From Variovorax sp. OV329 (lineage in GTDB: Bacteria > Pseudomonadota > Gammaproteobacteria > Burkholderiales > Burkholderiaceae_C), in NCBI RefSeq assembly GCF_900114785.1, contig NZ_FOUG01000019.1, positions 1-64,000 on the forward strand: a stretch of 64,000 bases of DNA, in the 5' to 3' direction. Below are positions 53,701 through 61,911 of the stretch, in pieces (the stretch's first letter is position 1; the number at the start of each line of letters is the position of its first letter). The notes beneath the pieces were generated by a model. It saw nothing but the letters and a program-made list of their open reading frames with translations, had not been told where the DNA came from and made no database searches. Made by a program: the position numbers and the translations under genes.

Positions 53701-55617
53701 AATGCGGTTCTGGAACTGGCACGCACCGGCGGCGCCACGGCGGTCGCAGGCGACCTGAACGTCGCGGGGCAGGGCGCCGTGCTTCTCAACGGCAGCGAAC
53801 AGATCGCCAACACGGCGACCGTCACGCTCAACGGCAGCGGCCAGGGCGGCAACGACGCCCTGCAGTTCGCCGGCGCCGGCCTGACCGAAACCGTGGGCAC
53901 GCTCATGGGCAGCGGCAACGTCGGCCTGGCCGGCAGCAAGCTGGTGGTGGGCAGCGGCGACTTCGGCGGCCAGATCCGCGACAACGGCGCGGTCGGCGGC
54001 GGCATCGAGAAGGTCGGCAGCGGCGTGCTGCGCCTGTCGGGCGCCAACAGCTACAGCGGCGCCACCACCGTCACCGGCGGCACCCTGCAGGCCGGCGCGG
54101 CCAATGCCTTCAGCGCCAACTCGGCCCACAGCGTGGCCAGCGGCGCGGTGCTGGACACCGGCGGCTTCAGCCAGACGGTCGCGTCACTGAGCAACAGCGG
54201 CACCGTGTCGCTGCTGGGCAGCGCGCCGGGCTCCTCGCTCACCGTACGCGGCGCCTACGTGGGCAACAACGGCCTGCTGCGCGTGGGCACGGCCCTCAAC
54301 GCCACCGGTCCCTCGGACCGCCTGGTGATCGACGGCGCCACGGCCTCGGCGAGCGGCCGCACGAACGTGCAGGTCACCAACCTGGGCGGCCTGGGCGCGC
54401 TGACCACGGGCGCCGGCATCGAGGTGATCGCCGCCCGCAACGGCGCCACCACCACCGCGCAATCCACCCGCGACGCCTTCACCCTGGTGGGCGGCCACGT
54501 GGACGCCGGCGCCTACGAGTACCAACTGCAGGCCGCCGACCAGAACGGCGCCGGCGAAAGCTGGTACCTGCGCTCGCATTCCACGGCGGTCCCGCCCACC
54601 GACCCGTCGGTGAACCCCAACCAGGCGCCCGGCGTCTCGCCGCAAGAGACGCCCCGCTACCGCGCCGAGGTGCCGCTGTTCGCCGCCGTGCCCGCGCAGC
54701 TGCGCCAGGCCGACCTGGCGATGCTGGGCAACCTGCACCGCCGCATCGGCGACGACGATGCGCGCCTGCCGGGCGTGGACTTCGGCGAGCGCCGCGCCTG
54801 GGCGCGCCTGATCGGCGCCGACCTGGACGTCCGCCAGGAAGGCACCGTGTCGCAAGCCAGCAGCGGCCACCTGCAGGGCCTGCAGGCCGGCACCGACCTG
54901 TTCGCCATGCCCTCGAGCAACTGGCGCGCCGGCATCTACGTCGGCCAGATGGACGGCGATGCCGACGTGAGCGGCCTGGCGCGGGACGGCTGGGGCGCGG
55001 TCGGCAAGACCGACCTGCGCTCGCGCTACGTCGGCGCCTATGCCACCTACGCCGCGCCCACCGGCTTCTACGCCGACGCGGTGCTGCAGTACGGCCGCCA
55101 CGACTACACCCTGCATCCGGACGGCAACTCGCCGGTCACCGGCAAGGGCGATGGCGTCCAGGCCTCGATCGAAGTGGGCCAGTCCTTCCCGCTCGGCGGC
55201 GGCTGGTTCATCGAGCCGCAGCTGCAGCTGATCCACGAACAGCTGAACCTGGACGGCGTCAACCTGGCCGGCACGCAGGTCAACAGCGACGCCGACAGCG
55301 GCTGGATCGGCCGCGCCGGCGTGCGCATCAAGGGCGAGATGAGCACCGGCATCGGCCGGCTGCAGCCCTATGCCCGCGTGAACCTCTACCGCACCTCCAG
55401 CGGCCAGGACCTGGTGCGCTTCAGCACGGCGGCGGCCAGCACCACCGTCTCCAGCGCCACGGGTTCCACTTCGGCCGAGCTGGCGGGCGGCCTGACGCTG
55501 ACGCTGAACCAGAGCATCAGCGTCTATGGCGAACTGGGACGGCTGTTCGACGTGGGTGGCGACACCCGCGTGAAGTCCTCGGTCGAAGGCTCGGCCGGGC
55601 TGCGGGTGCGCTGGTAA
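50779..55617 (+). CDS. Large type V autotransporter with extended signal peptide and PATR repeats
   Basis: 1612 residues from an ATG with AAGGA seven bases upstream. The N-terminus MNTSYRSIYSHVLGTWVAVA is an extended signal-peptide region (ESPR) followed by a hydrophobic core ending AATPAGAQ. The passenger is a long Gly/Thr/Asn-rich beta-helix with five passenger-associated repeats near residues 172, 514, 834, 955 and 1075 (for example KTGTGTLVLSGTNNYTGGTT). The barrel starts near residue 1337 (RRAWARLIGADLDVRQEGTV) and ends in LRVRW with an aromatic last residue. No protease or RGD motif noticed. Likely a surface adhesin or biofilm factor; the function of the passenger is not determinable. 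Confidence 0.93.
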   Translation: MNTSYRSIYSHVLGTWVAVAENTRAHGKRAGCAVGLTAALALLAATPAGAQSTVYWDQNGIASGSGAVPTGTWSTSTGGWTESATGTTGTSALWVNNGSHAVFSAGADAVGNYTVTVDNVSAGAVFYRNAAPSSQLTLTGSTLTLAANTGIPQVDVASGTLRIDSGIAGTQGLQKTGTGTLVLSGTNNYTGGTTITGGTVDVSSTANIGGPTAGLAFDGGALRLNASNFASDGTVQLTGAGVIDVNATQDNWLGGRITGAGSLALVNTGAAVFDETLRITVGGKTNDYTGGTRIGIQGVLDARTNARVWNSASALGTGPVNIYFNSELKFYGSDSSASGLSITTHESSNHLGTNSGVYFEGGANAGNAHLTNQAQGSYVMFDTGTSAANARIDNFGGRVNFFNGSSGGNATITNGAVTGSPAIGGMVDLRDADMSGTTVVNNAGTVFISNATTGVAIGSLSGAGAVALGSKQLTVGGLGQSAAISGRISDAGSGYLDIFGGTYVIPAAAAGGSLVKVGAGTLTLSGSNDYTGTTTVNAGTLRVEGDQSAATGTTTVNSGGTLSSSGTGVVGGAVNVLGGGTLAGSGTVLGAVSIASGGHLAPGNSPGTLTLGSLALVPGSQMDFELGQAGVPGGPLNDLVNVTGNLTLAGTLNVATPSGGTFGPGLYRLFNYGGTLVNNGVSFGTVPGSAADLYLQTSVAQQVNLVNSTGVQLNFWDGSNLTSINNGQVDGGSGVMQLGAGLDRWTTASGAMNAPWLNGGFAIFQGTPGTVTVSNAGGAVEFSGAQFAVDGYTLAGAPITTNTPATIIRVGDGTAAGAGYTATVSAQVTGSGGLVKQDLGTLVLSGTNDYTGGTHLDEGTLLANNNQALGTGTLTIQGGTLGSQTHAVLANGVAVAGDFAVANAGATPGLTLAGNVALDVTAKVTQTTAGTVDFAGVISGGSNGLTLDATAAGARYIYSGSASNTYTGATTVQGNAVLELARTGGATAVAGDLNVAGQGAVLLNGSEQIANTATVTLNGSGQGGNDALQFAGAGLTETVGTLMGSGNVGLAGSKLVVGSGDFGGQIRDNGAVGGGIEKVGSGVLRLSGANSYSGATTVTGGTLQAGAANAFSANSAHSVASGAVLDTGGFSQTVASLSNSGTVSLLGSAPGSSLTVRGAYVGNNGLLRVGTALNATGPSDRLVIDGATASASGRTNVQVTNLGGLGALTTGAGIEVIAARNGATTTAQSTRDAFTLVGGHVDAGAYEYQLQAADQNGAGESWYLRSHSTAVPPTDPSVNPNQAPGVSPQETPRYRAEVPLFAAVPAQLRQADLAMLGNLHRRIGDDDARLPGVDFGERRAWARLIGADLDVRQEGTVSQASSGHLQGLQAGTDLFAMPSSNWRAGIYVGQMDGDADVSGLARDGWGAVGKTDLRSRYVGAYATYAAPTGFYADAVLQYGRHDYTLHPDGNSPVTGKGDGVQASIEVGQSFPLGGGWFIEPQLQLIHEQLNLDGVNLAGTQVNSDADSGWIGRAGVRIKGEMSTGIGRLQPYARVNLYRTSSGQDLVRFSTAAASTTVSSATGSTSAELAGGLTLTLNQSISVYGELGRLFDVGGDTRVKSSVEGSAGLRVRW

Positions 55618-55634
55618 GCGATGGGTGCGGGGCC

Positions 55635-56345
55635 TCAGTGGCCCTGCGACTCCAGCGTGACGAGGCCGCGCGGCGTGCGCAGCGTGGCCACCAGGTCGGG
55701 TGGCCCGCGCTGCACGTCCACGCCAGCCAGCCCGATGCGGCCGTAGGCCTCGCGCAGCAGTTCCGCGCGTGGATGGCGAGCGGCCAGCGACACCAGTTCC
55801 AGCCCGCAGACCGGCATGCTGTCGGTGGGATGCACCGCGCCCCATTCGATGAGCGTCGGCAGCGCGCCGTACATCAGGCGCTGGCCGTCATCGCGCACGG
55901 TGATGCGCCATTCGAGCCGGCCAGCCGGCGTGTCGCGCGCAGCCTCGATCACCGTGCCGCGGTCGATGCCCGGCGCACCGCCGGCTAGGGCCTGCACGGC
56001 ACGCTGCGCATCCCCCACGCGGGCAACGAAATGGATCAGGCGCGGGCCCTCGCGCTGCAGGGTGGCACGCAGCGACTCGTCATCCAGGTCGAACCAGCGC
56101 TTGAGCCCCTTGGCCCGCGTCGGCGGCTTGCCGCGCTCGATGGCGATCAGTTCCAGGTAGGTGCGCGCAAAGCCCTGGCCCGAGCACAGCAGCAGCCGGT
56201 TGTGCGTGCCCATGAGCGGGTGCGTACCGCCCGGCCCGGGCAGCAGGCCCAGCGTGGCTTCGCACCACGTCACGCATTCATCGAGCGTTCGGCCGGCCAC
56301 CACCAGGTGGTCGACTTCGGCATGCGGCGTGGCGGGCTTGGACAT
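55635..56345 (-). CDS. VOC-superfamily protein (glyoxalase-like domain)
   Basis: 236 residues from the ATG at 56345. EVDHLVVAGRTLDECVTWCE at the start, then GGTHPLMGTHNRLLLCSGQG and RTYLELIAIERG are typical of the glyoxalase-like domain with one divergent half. No clear full metal triad, although His13, His52-type and Glu residues are present. Last gene of the seven-gene operon, 35 bp after the threonine-dehydratase-like gene. Confidence 0.82.
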   Translation of the reverse strand: MSKPATPHAEVDHLVVAGRTLDECVTWCEATLGLLPGPGGTHPLMGTHNRLLLCSGQGFARTYLELIAIERGKPPTRAKGLKRWFDLDDESLRATLQREGPRLIHFVARVGDAQRAVQALAGGAPGIDRGTVIEAARDTPAGRLEWRITVRDDGQRLMYGALPTLIEWGAVHPTDSMPVCGLELVSLAARHPRAELLREAYGRIGLAGVDVQRGPPDLVATLRTPRGLVTLESQGH

Positions 56346-56380
56346 GGCGGCGATTCTGGCAGCGCCACGCCCGCCGCGGA

Positions 56381-57355
56381 CTAGCTGGCCTGCAGAACCT
56401 TGGCGAACACCGGGGCATCGACGTTGCCGCCGCTCACGGTGATGCCCACGGTCTTGCCGGCCCATCGTGCGCGCTGCTGCAACGCGCCGGCCAGGGCGGC
56501 GGCGCCTGCGCCCTCGGCCAGGTTGTGGGTGTCGCGGTAGAGGGCGCGCATGGCGTGGGCGACTTCCTCGTCGGTGACGGCGATCACTTCCTCCGCCTCG
56601 CTGCGCACGATCTCCAGCGCCTGCGCATCCGGCGAGCGGCAGGCCATGCCGTCGGCCAGCGCGGTGTTGGCTGGCGCCCGCACCACCTGGCCGCTGCGCC
56701 AGGATTCGAGGTAGGCCGGCGCGTGCGCCGACACCACGCCCACCAACTTCGTCGACATCACGCCGCAATGCGCGCGTGCCGCCGCCGCGGCGGCAAAGCC
56801 TGAGCCCATGCCGATGGGGACGAAGACCACGTCCGGCACCGCGTCCGCCTTCTTCAGGTGCTCGAAGAACTCCACCCAGTAGGTGCTCACGCCGCGCACC
56901 AGTTCGCGCGCGAAGGAGGGAATCATGTGCAGGCCTTCGTCGGCCGCGCGCTGGCGCGCATGGTCGGCCGAGGCCTGGAAGTCCTCGCCGTGCTCCACCA
57001 GCTCCACGCCCAGGGCGCGCATGGCCGCGTTCTTCTCCACCGAGTTGCCGTGCGGCACCACGATGGTGGCGGTTAGACCTTCGCGCGCCGCCGCCAGGCC
57101 GATGGACTGGCCGTGGTTGCCGCGGGTGGCGCTGATCACGTGGCGCAGCGCAGGTTGTTCGCGGCGCAGCGTCTGCAGGTAGGTCAGGCCGCCGCGCATC
57201 TTGAAGGCACCGGCTGGCGTGTGGTTCTCGTGCTTGACCCACACCCGGCTGCCCAGGCGCTGCGCCAGCAGGGGCCAGGCGTACTGCGGCGTGGGCGGCA
57301 TCACCGAATAGACGGTGCGCTGGGCGTCTGCGATCTCCTCGGGCGTGAACCGCAT
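56381..57355 (-). CDS. PLP-dependent threonine/serine dehydratase-like enzyme
   Basis: 324 residues, the short catalytic-only form without a regulatory ACT domain. AAGGAA precedes the ATG. The PLP lysine is K52 in AGAFKMRGGLTYL; TRGNHGQSIGLAA binds the substrate carboxylate; VPIGMGSGFAAAAAA is the phosphate-binding glycine loop with one glycine replaced; TVSGGNVDAP ends it. It deaminates a hydroxy-amino acid to a 2-oxoacid. Sixth gene of the MocR-divergent operon, 22 bp after phzF. Confidence 0.9.
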   Translation of the reverse strand: MRFTPEEIADAQRTVYSVMPPTPQYAWPLLAQRLGSRVWVKHENHTPAGAFKMRGGLTYLQTLRREQPALRHVISATRGNHGQSIGLAAAREGLTATIVVPHGNSVEKNAAMRALGVELVEHGEDFQASADHARQRAADEGLHMIPSFARELVRGVSTYWVEFFEHLKKADAVPDVVFVPIGMGSGFAAAAAARAHCGVMSTKLVGVVSAHAPAYLESWRSGQVVRAPANTALADGMACRSPDAQALEIVRSEAEEVIAVTDEEVAHAMRALYRDTHNLAEGAGAAALAGALQQRARWAGKTVGITVSGGNVDAPVFAKVLQAS

Positions 57356-57377
57356 GGGCGCTTCCTTGTTCCTGAAA

Positions 57378-58343
57378 TCAGAGCGTGGCGTGGCCGTCGA
57401 TGCAGATGACCGAGGCGCCGCCCACCCACACCTGGCCGCTTTCGTCGCGCTCGATGCGCACCCGGCCGTCGCGCCCCAGGCACTGGCCCTGCGCCGCCAC
57501 GTAGGACAGCGGCATGCGGTCGTCGGCGATGAGCCACTGCGCCAGGCTGGCATTGAGGCTGCCGGTGACCGGGTCTTCGTCGATGCCGGTGGCCGCGGCG
57601 AATGCGCGCACTTCCAGGTCGGCGGTGCAGGCCGGCGGCAGCGCATGCTGCTTGCCGCTGCGGCCGGCGCCGCCGGCGAAGGCGCGGGCCTCGCGGTTGG
57701 AGCGGCCGATGAGGGCGGGCGCTTCGTCCAGCGTGGCGGTCGGCAGGCCCGCCACGCCGATCTTCAGGCCGATGTCCTTGAGCACGCGGTGGTCCGGCGA
57801 CAGGGCCAGCACCGTGTCGGCGTCTTCCAGCAGCAGGCCCAGCCAGGTGGTGCCGTTGTCCAGCATCTGCGCAGCGATCACCTGGTGCGCCTTCAGGCCG
57901 AGCGCGGCCGCCACCTTGGCCAGCACCGTGGGGCTGGGCGAACTGCGGCGCAACGGCGGCGCCTCGAAGGCCAGGCTGTTCGCCTCGCCCGCATTGCGGC
58001 GGATGCGCACCAGGCCGACCTTGCATTGCTGCACGACAAGGTTGCGATTCTTCGGCGCGTTGCCGGCGGCCAGCCAGGCGTGGCAGGTGCCCAGCGTCGG
58101 ATGGCCGGCAAAGCCCAGCTCGCCGCCGGGCGTGAAGATGCGCACCTGGTAGTCGGCGCCGGCCTCGGTGGCCGGCAGCACGAAGGTGGTTTCCGACAGG
58201 TGGGTCCAGCGCGCGAAGCGCTGCATCTCCTCGTCGGACAGGCCGCTGCCGTCCAACACCACGGCCAGCGGGTTGCCGAAAAAGGGCGTGTCGGTGAAGA
58301 CGTCGAGCTGCGTGAAGGGGCGGGAGCGGGCCATGGCCGTCAT
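57378..58343 (-). CDS. PhzF-family isomerase
   Basis: 321 residues; the ATG at 58343 overlaps the GST stop (ATGA). PhzF signatures: TQLDVFTDTPFFGNPLAVVL at the start with the first half, THLSETTFVLP with the catalytic Glu, and TGIDEDPVTGSLNASLAQWL in the second half. The prototype isomerises a dihydro-hydroxyanthranilate, but most homologues have unknown epimerase/isomerase roles in amino-acid metabolism. No other phenazine gene is present. Confidence 0.92.
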   Translation of the reverse strand: MTAMARSRPFTQLDVFTDTPFFGNPLAVVLDGSGLSDEEMQRFARWTHLSETTFVLPATEAGADYQVRIFTPGGELGFAGHPTLGTCHAWLAAGNAPKNRNLVVQQCKVGLVRIRRNAGEANSLAFEAPPLRRSSPSPTVLAKVAAALGLKAHQVIAAQMLDNGTTWLGLLLEDADTVLALSPDHRVLKDIGLKIGVAGLPTATLDEAPALIGRSNREARAFAGGAGRSGKQHALPPACTADLEVRAFAAATGIDEDPVTGSLNASLAQWLIADDRMPLSYVAAQGQCLGRDGRVRIERDESGQVWVGGASVICIDGHATL

Positions 58344-58981
58344 TCCAGTGTGAGGTCGAGCACGCCCAGCGCGCCCGAGCGCGTGCGCAGCTGGCCGAAC
58401 CAGCGCTCGACGTTCGGCCACGAGGGCCGGGTGTACTCGGTGGGCGGCAGGCCGAACCAGCGATGCGCCTCGCAGCCCAGCGGGATGTCGGCCATGGTGA
58501 AGCTGTCGCCCAGCATGTACTCGTTCTTCGCAAGGTGGCGGTCCAGCAGTGCGAAAAGCGGCTCGGTCGCGGCGATCGACTGCGCCAGCACCGCGGCGTC
58601 GCGCTTGTCGGCCGGCGTGCGCACCAGCTGGATGAAGCCGGGGCTGCCGGCGCGGTTCAGCGTGGTCTGCTGCCAGTCCATCCACCGCTCGGCGTCGAAG
58701 CGCGCGGGCAGCTCGTTGGGATAGAGCCCGCCGGGCGCGTACCTGGCGCTCAGGTAGCGCACGATCACGTTCGATTCCCACAGCTCCACCCGCTGCGCGC
58801 CTTCGCCGTCCTCGATGGCCGGCACCAGCGAGTTGGGGTTGATCTGGCGGTACTCGTCGGTCTGCACCACGCCGAACTTGCCGCCAGCCTCGGTGCGCTG
58901 GAAGCTCAGTCCGAGCTCCTGCGCGCACCAGACCACCTTGCGGACGTTGATCGAACTGATACGGCCCCAGATCTTCAGCAT
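58340..58981 (-). CDS. Glutathione S-transferase family protein
   Basis: 213 residues. N-terminal thioredoxin-like domain: MLKIWGRISSINVRKVVWCA, with PNSLVPAIEDGEG (cis-Pro) and ELWESNVIVRYLSARYAPGG for glutathione; C-terminal helical domain with EYMLGDSFTMADIPLGCEAH. Beta-like or theta-like class. Fourth gene of the operon, 40 bp after the aminotransferase gene; suggests detoxification of a reactive product. Confidence 0.92.
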   Translation of the reverse strand: MLKIWGRISSINVRKVVWCAQELGLSFQRTEAGGKFGVVQTDEYRQINPNSLVPAIEDGEGAQRVELWESNVIVRYLSARYAPGGLYPNELPARFDAERWMDWQQTTLNRAGSPGFIQLVRTPADKRDAAVLAQSIAATEPLFALLDRHLAKNEYMLGDSFTMADIPLGCEAHRWFGLPPTEYTRPSWPNVERWFGQLRTRSGALGVLDLTLE

Positions 58982-59021
58982 GGCGTGCGTTTCCTCGTGT
59001 GTTGGATGAGTGTGTGGCGGC

Positions 59022-60233
59022 TCAAGGCGTGGCCGCCAGCAATTGTTCCGTCTTTGCGGCCACCACGTGGGCCAGCTGCTCGCGCACGGCACCGGCCAGG
59101 GCGGCAATGGCCTTGTCGATCTCTTCCTCGCTTGCGGTGACGAAGGACAGGCGCATGGTGCGCGCATCGCCTTCGCCGGCGTAGAAAGGCAGGCCTGGCA
59201 CGAAGGCCACGCCGCGGTCCACCGCCTTGGGCAGCAAAGCGACCGTGTCCATGCCTTCGGGCATTCGCAGCCACAGGAACATGCCGCCGGCGGGAACATT
59301 GAACTCCACGTCCAGGCCCTTCATCTCGCGGCGCAGCGCGGCCACCATGGCATCGCGCTGGCCCTTGTAGCGGGCGCGGATGGTGGGCACGTGGCGCTCC
59401 AGGAAGCCGTCCTTCATCACCTCGCACACCATGCGCTGGTTGAAGATGGGGCTGTGCAGGTCGGCCGCCTGCTTGGCCTGAAGCAGCTTGGGGTAGATGG
59501 ACTTGGGCGCCACCATGAAGCCCAGGCGCAGGCCGGGCGCGAGCACCTTGGAGAAGGAGCCCAGGTAGATGCAGCCCTCGGGGTTGCGCGCCGTCAGCGG
59601 CAGCGGAGGGGCCTCGTCGAACCACAGCTCGCCGTAGGGGTTGTCTTCCACGATGGGCAGGCCGGCCTTCTTCGCGGCGGCGATCACCGCCACGCGGCGT
59701 GCTTCGGTCATGGTGCGGCCGGTGGGGTTCTGGAAGTTGGGCAGCAGGTAGGCGAAGCGCGCGCCCTCGGCCTTGGCGGCCAGGTCCTCGGAAATCACGC
59801 CTTCGGCATCGCTGGCCACCGAGACGGCCTGCGGCTCCATCGGCGAGAAGGCCTGCAGCGCGCCCAGGTAGGTGGGCGTTTCCACCAGCACGCGGCTGCC
59901 CGGGTCCAGCAGCACCTTGGCGATCAGGTCCAGGCCCTGCTGCGAGCCGGTGGTGATCAGCACCTGGTCGGGGTCCACTTTCCAGGGCAGCATCTTCGCG
60001 ACCGCCTCGCGCAGCGGCGCATGGCCTTCGCTGGCCGCGTATTGAAGGGCGGCCTCGCCGTCGTTGTGCAGGACCGCGGCGCAGGCCTCGGCGAAGGCCT
60101 TCACCGGGAAGGTCTTGGGCGAGGGCAGGCCGCCGGCCAGGCTGATGATGCCGGGGCGCTCGGTGACCTTGAGGATTTCGCGGATCACCGAGGGGTTCAT
60201 CTTTTCGGCGCGTGCGGCGAGTTTCCAGTTCAT
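59022..60233 (-). CDS. PLP-dependent aminotransferase (class I/II, 2-aminoadipate-type)
   Basis: 403 residues. ERPGIISLAGGLPSPKTFPV near the start and LQYAASEGHAPLREAV are typical of the LysN/ARO8-like group; TTGSQQGLDLIAKVLL, LPNFQNPTGRTM, and the Schiff-base lysine K229 in GSFSKVLAPGLRLGF follow. It transfers the amino group of an amino acid such as 2-aminoadipate, leucine or an aromatic to 2-oxoglutarate. Overlaps the DMT gene stop by four bases. Confidence 0.93.
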   Translation of the reverse strand: MNWKLAARAEKMNPSVIREILKVTERPGIISLAGGLPSPKTFPVKAFAEACAAVLHNDGEAALQYAASEGHAPLREAVAKMLPWKVDPDQVLITTGSQQGLDLIAKVLLDPGSRVLVETPTYLGALQAFSPMEPQAVSVASDAEGVISEDLAAKAEGARFAYLLPNFQNPTGRTMTEARRVAVIAAAKKAGLPIVEDNPYGELWFDEAPPLPLTARNPEGCIYLGSFSKVLAPGLRLGFMVAPKSIYPKLLQAKQAADLHSPIFNQRMVCEVMKDGFLERHVPTIRARYKGQRDAMVAALRREMKGLDVEFNVPAGGMFLWLRMPEGMDTVALLPKAVDRGVAFVPGLPFYAGEGDARTMRLSFVTASEEEIDKAIAALAGAVREQLAHVVAAKTEQLLAATP

Positions 60234-61216
60234 GGCTTTTCCTTGGGGGTTGCGGTCGTCGGGGATTCGGATGGCAGCGATGGGCGCGCCTGGGACAGCT
60301 TCTTGCCGGCCACCACGGTGGCCACCACGGCGCCGGCGAAGCCGATGGTGAGCATGTCGATGGATTCTCCCAGCAGCGGCAAGGCCGCCAGGATCGAGAG
60401 GAAGGGCTGCAGCAACTGCGTCTGGCTCACCCGCAGCGCGCCGCCCAGGGCCAGGCCTCGATACCAGGCGAAGAAGCCCATCCACATGGAGAAGACCCCC
60501 ACGTAGCAGAAGGCCAGCCAGGCCGAGGTGGCCACCGGCTGCTGCGGCCACAGCCAGATCGCGCCAGGCAGGGTGAAGGGCAGTGCAATCACGCAGACCC
60601 AGCAGATCACCCGTTCCGCGCCCAACTCGGGCGTGACCTGAGCACCGTAGATGTAGCCGAAGGAAGCGGCCAGCACGGCGGCCACCAGCAGCACGTCGGC
60701 CCACTCGAAGAAGGAAGCACCCGCGCCGCCCTGGTGGGCGCGGATGAGCGAGAAGGCCACCACCAGCGCGCTCCCCGCCACCGCGCACAGCCAGAAGCCC
60801 AGGCGGGCGCGCTGGTGCAGCACCCAGGCCGCGACGGCGGCGGTGGCCAGCGGCAGCAGCGCCGTGACGACGGCCGCATGGCTGGCGCTGACCACGCGCA
60901 GGGCGTAGGCCAGCAGCAGCGGGTAGCCCAGCGCATTGCCCAGCACCGCCAGCGACAGCGGCTTCCAGTGATGGGACCTGGGCAGCGGCGAGCGCGTCGC
61001 CAGCAGGAACGCGAGCGAAAGAACGCCCGCCAGCGCCGCGCGGCCCAGCGTCACGAACCAGGGCGAGAGCTGGGGTGCGGCCTGCGTGCCGGTGGCCAGT
61101 CGCGTCATCGGCAGGGTGAGCGCGAAGATCGCGACGCCCAGCACGCCCAGCCACATGCCTAGCGTTTCATCGCGCAGGCCGGCGCTGCGCCGGGGGCTCA
61201 CGGTGGTGCCGCTCAT
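60230..61216 (-). CDS. EamA/DMT-family exporter
   Basis: 328 residues, ten helices in two EamA halves (GVLGVAIFALTLPMTRLATG and WADVLLVAAVLAASFGYIYG). Its position between LysE and aminotransferase genes with four-base overlaps on both sides suggests an amino-acid or related exporter. Related genes are frequent targets of divergent MocR regulators. Confidence 0.9.
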   Translation of the reverse strand: MSGTTVSPRRSAGLRDETLGMWLGVLGVAIFALTLPMTRLATGTQAAPQLSPWFVTLGRAALAGVLSLAFLLATRSPLPRSHHWKPLSLAVLGNALGYPLLLAYALRVVSASHAAVVTALLPLATAAVAAWVLHQRARLGFWLCAVAGSALVVAFSLIRAHQGGAGASFFEWADVLLVAAVLAASFGYIYGAQVTPELGAERVICWVCVIALPFTLPGAIWLWPQQPVATSAWLAFCYVGVFSMWMGFFAWYRGLALGGALRVSQTQLLQPFLSILAALPLLGESIDMLTIGFAGAVVATVVAGKKLSQARPSLPSESPTTATPKEKP

Positions 61217-61812
61217 ACGCGTGCCATCCAGTAGGCGGTGAGCACGAGCACGAGCGCCATCGCGCGGTTGAACCACAGCAGGCGCCGGCCCTGCGCCAGC
61301 CAGTTGCGCAGCAGGGCGCCGGCCAGGGCGTAGGTGAAGTTGCTGGTGAAGGCGTACATCAGCATCACCGGCGCCACGATGACGAAGCGGTGCAGCGCAT
61401 CGGGCTGCCCGACGATCCAGCCGGCCGCGATGGTGAGGGCCAGCAGCCAGGCCTTGATGTTGAGGAACTGCAGCGCCACGCCCTGCCAGAAGCCCACCCG
61501 CAGCGGCGCGTCCTTGGCCGAAGCGAGCGAGCCGCTGCCCGCCAGCTTCCAGGCCAGGTAGAGCAGGTAGGCGATGCCCACGGCCTGTACGGCGATGCGC
61601 AGCGCCGGCGCCGCCATCACCAGGGCGCCGACGCCGGCGGCGCACAGGGCCAGCAGCAGCGTCCAGCCCACGGGCACCGCGAAGATGAAGCGCATGGCCC
61701 GCGGCAGCCCGCCGTTGGCGGCCAGGGTGGTCGACAAGGTGGTGTTGGGGCCGGGCGAGAAACTCATCGCCGTGGCCAGCACCAGCAGCGCGGTGAATTC
61801 TTGCCAGTTCAT
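61213..61812 (-). CDS. LysE-family amino-acid exporter
   Basis: 199 residues from the ATG at 61812; upstream extension to 61863 is not conserved. Six helices and the RhtB/LysE signature AMSFSPGPNTTLSTTLAANG near residue 20, FWQGVALQFLNIKAWLLAL in the middle. Exports amino acids such as threonine, homoserine or lysine. First gene of the operon; its promoter lies in the 99-bp gap shared with the MocR gene. Confidence 0.9.
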   Translation of the reverse strand: MNWQEFTALLVLATAMSFSPGPNTTLSTTLAANGGLPRAMRFIFAVPVGWTLLLALCAAGVGALVMAAPALRIAVQAVGIAYLLYLAWKLAGSGSLASAKDAPLRVGFWQGVALQFLNIKAWLLALTIAAGWIVGQPDALHRFVIVAPVMLMYAFTSNFTYALAGALLRNWLAQGRRLLWFNRAMALVLVLTAYWMARV

Positions 61813-61911
61813 TGGGCACACTTTAAACTTGGTGACCATTACAGTACCAGTACAGACGGGCACACAACGTCCCGAGCTGTATCGGTTCTCCGCTAGACAC
61901 AGATTGGCGCC
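61813..61911. promoter_or_regulatory. Divergent promoter of the LysE operon and the MocR gene
   Basis: 99-bp gap, less GC-rich than its surroundings. The segment CAGTACCAGTACAG repeats CAGTAC with a 7-bp shift and is itself partly symmetric. Closely spaced direct repeats are the usual kind of MocR-family operator. No confident -10/-35 pair is assigned. Confidence 0.4.

Noticed and set aside
51073-54129. A 1018-codon open frame on the minus strand inside the autotransporter
   Set aside because: It mirrors the Gly/Thr/Asn codon bias of the real gene on the plus strand, has no ribosome site or recognisable domain, and the plus frame has a full set of autotransporter features.
50779-54600. Repeated DNA in the autotransporter as a CRISPR or satellite array
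   Set aside because: The repeats are irregularly spaced, degenerate and in frame; they encode the PATR protein motif.
57378-58343. PhzF as evidence for a phenazine cluster
   Set aside because: No other phz gene is present; the neighbours are amino-acid exporters and PLP enzymes, so a general isomerase role is more likely.
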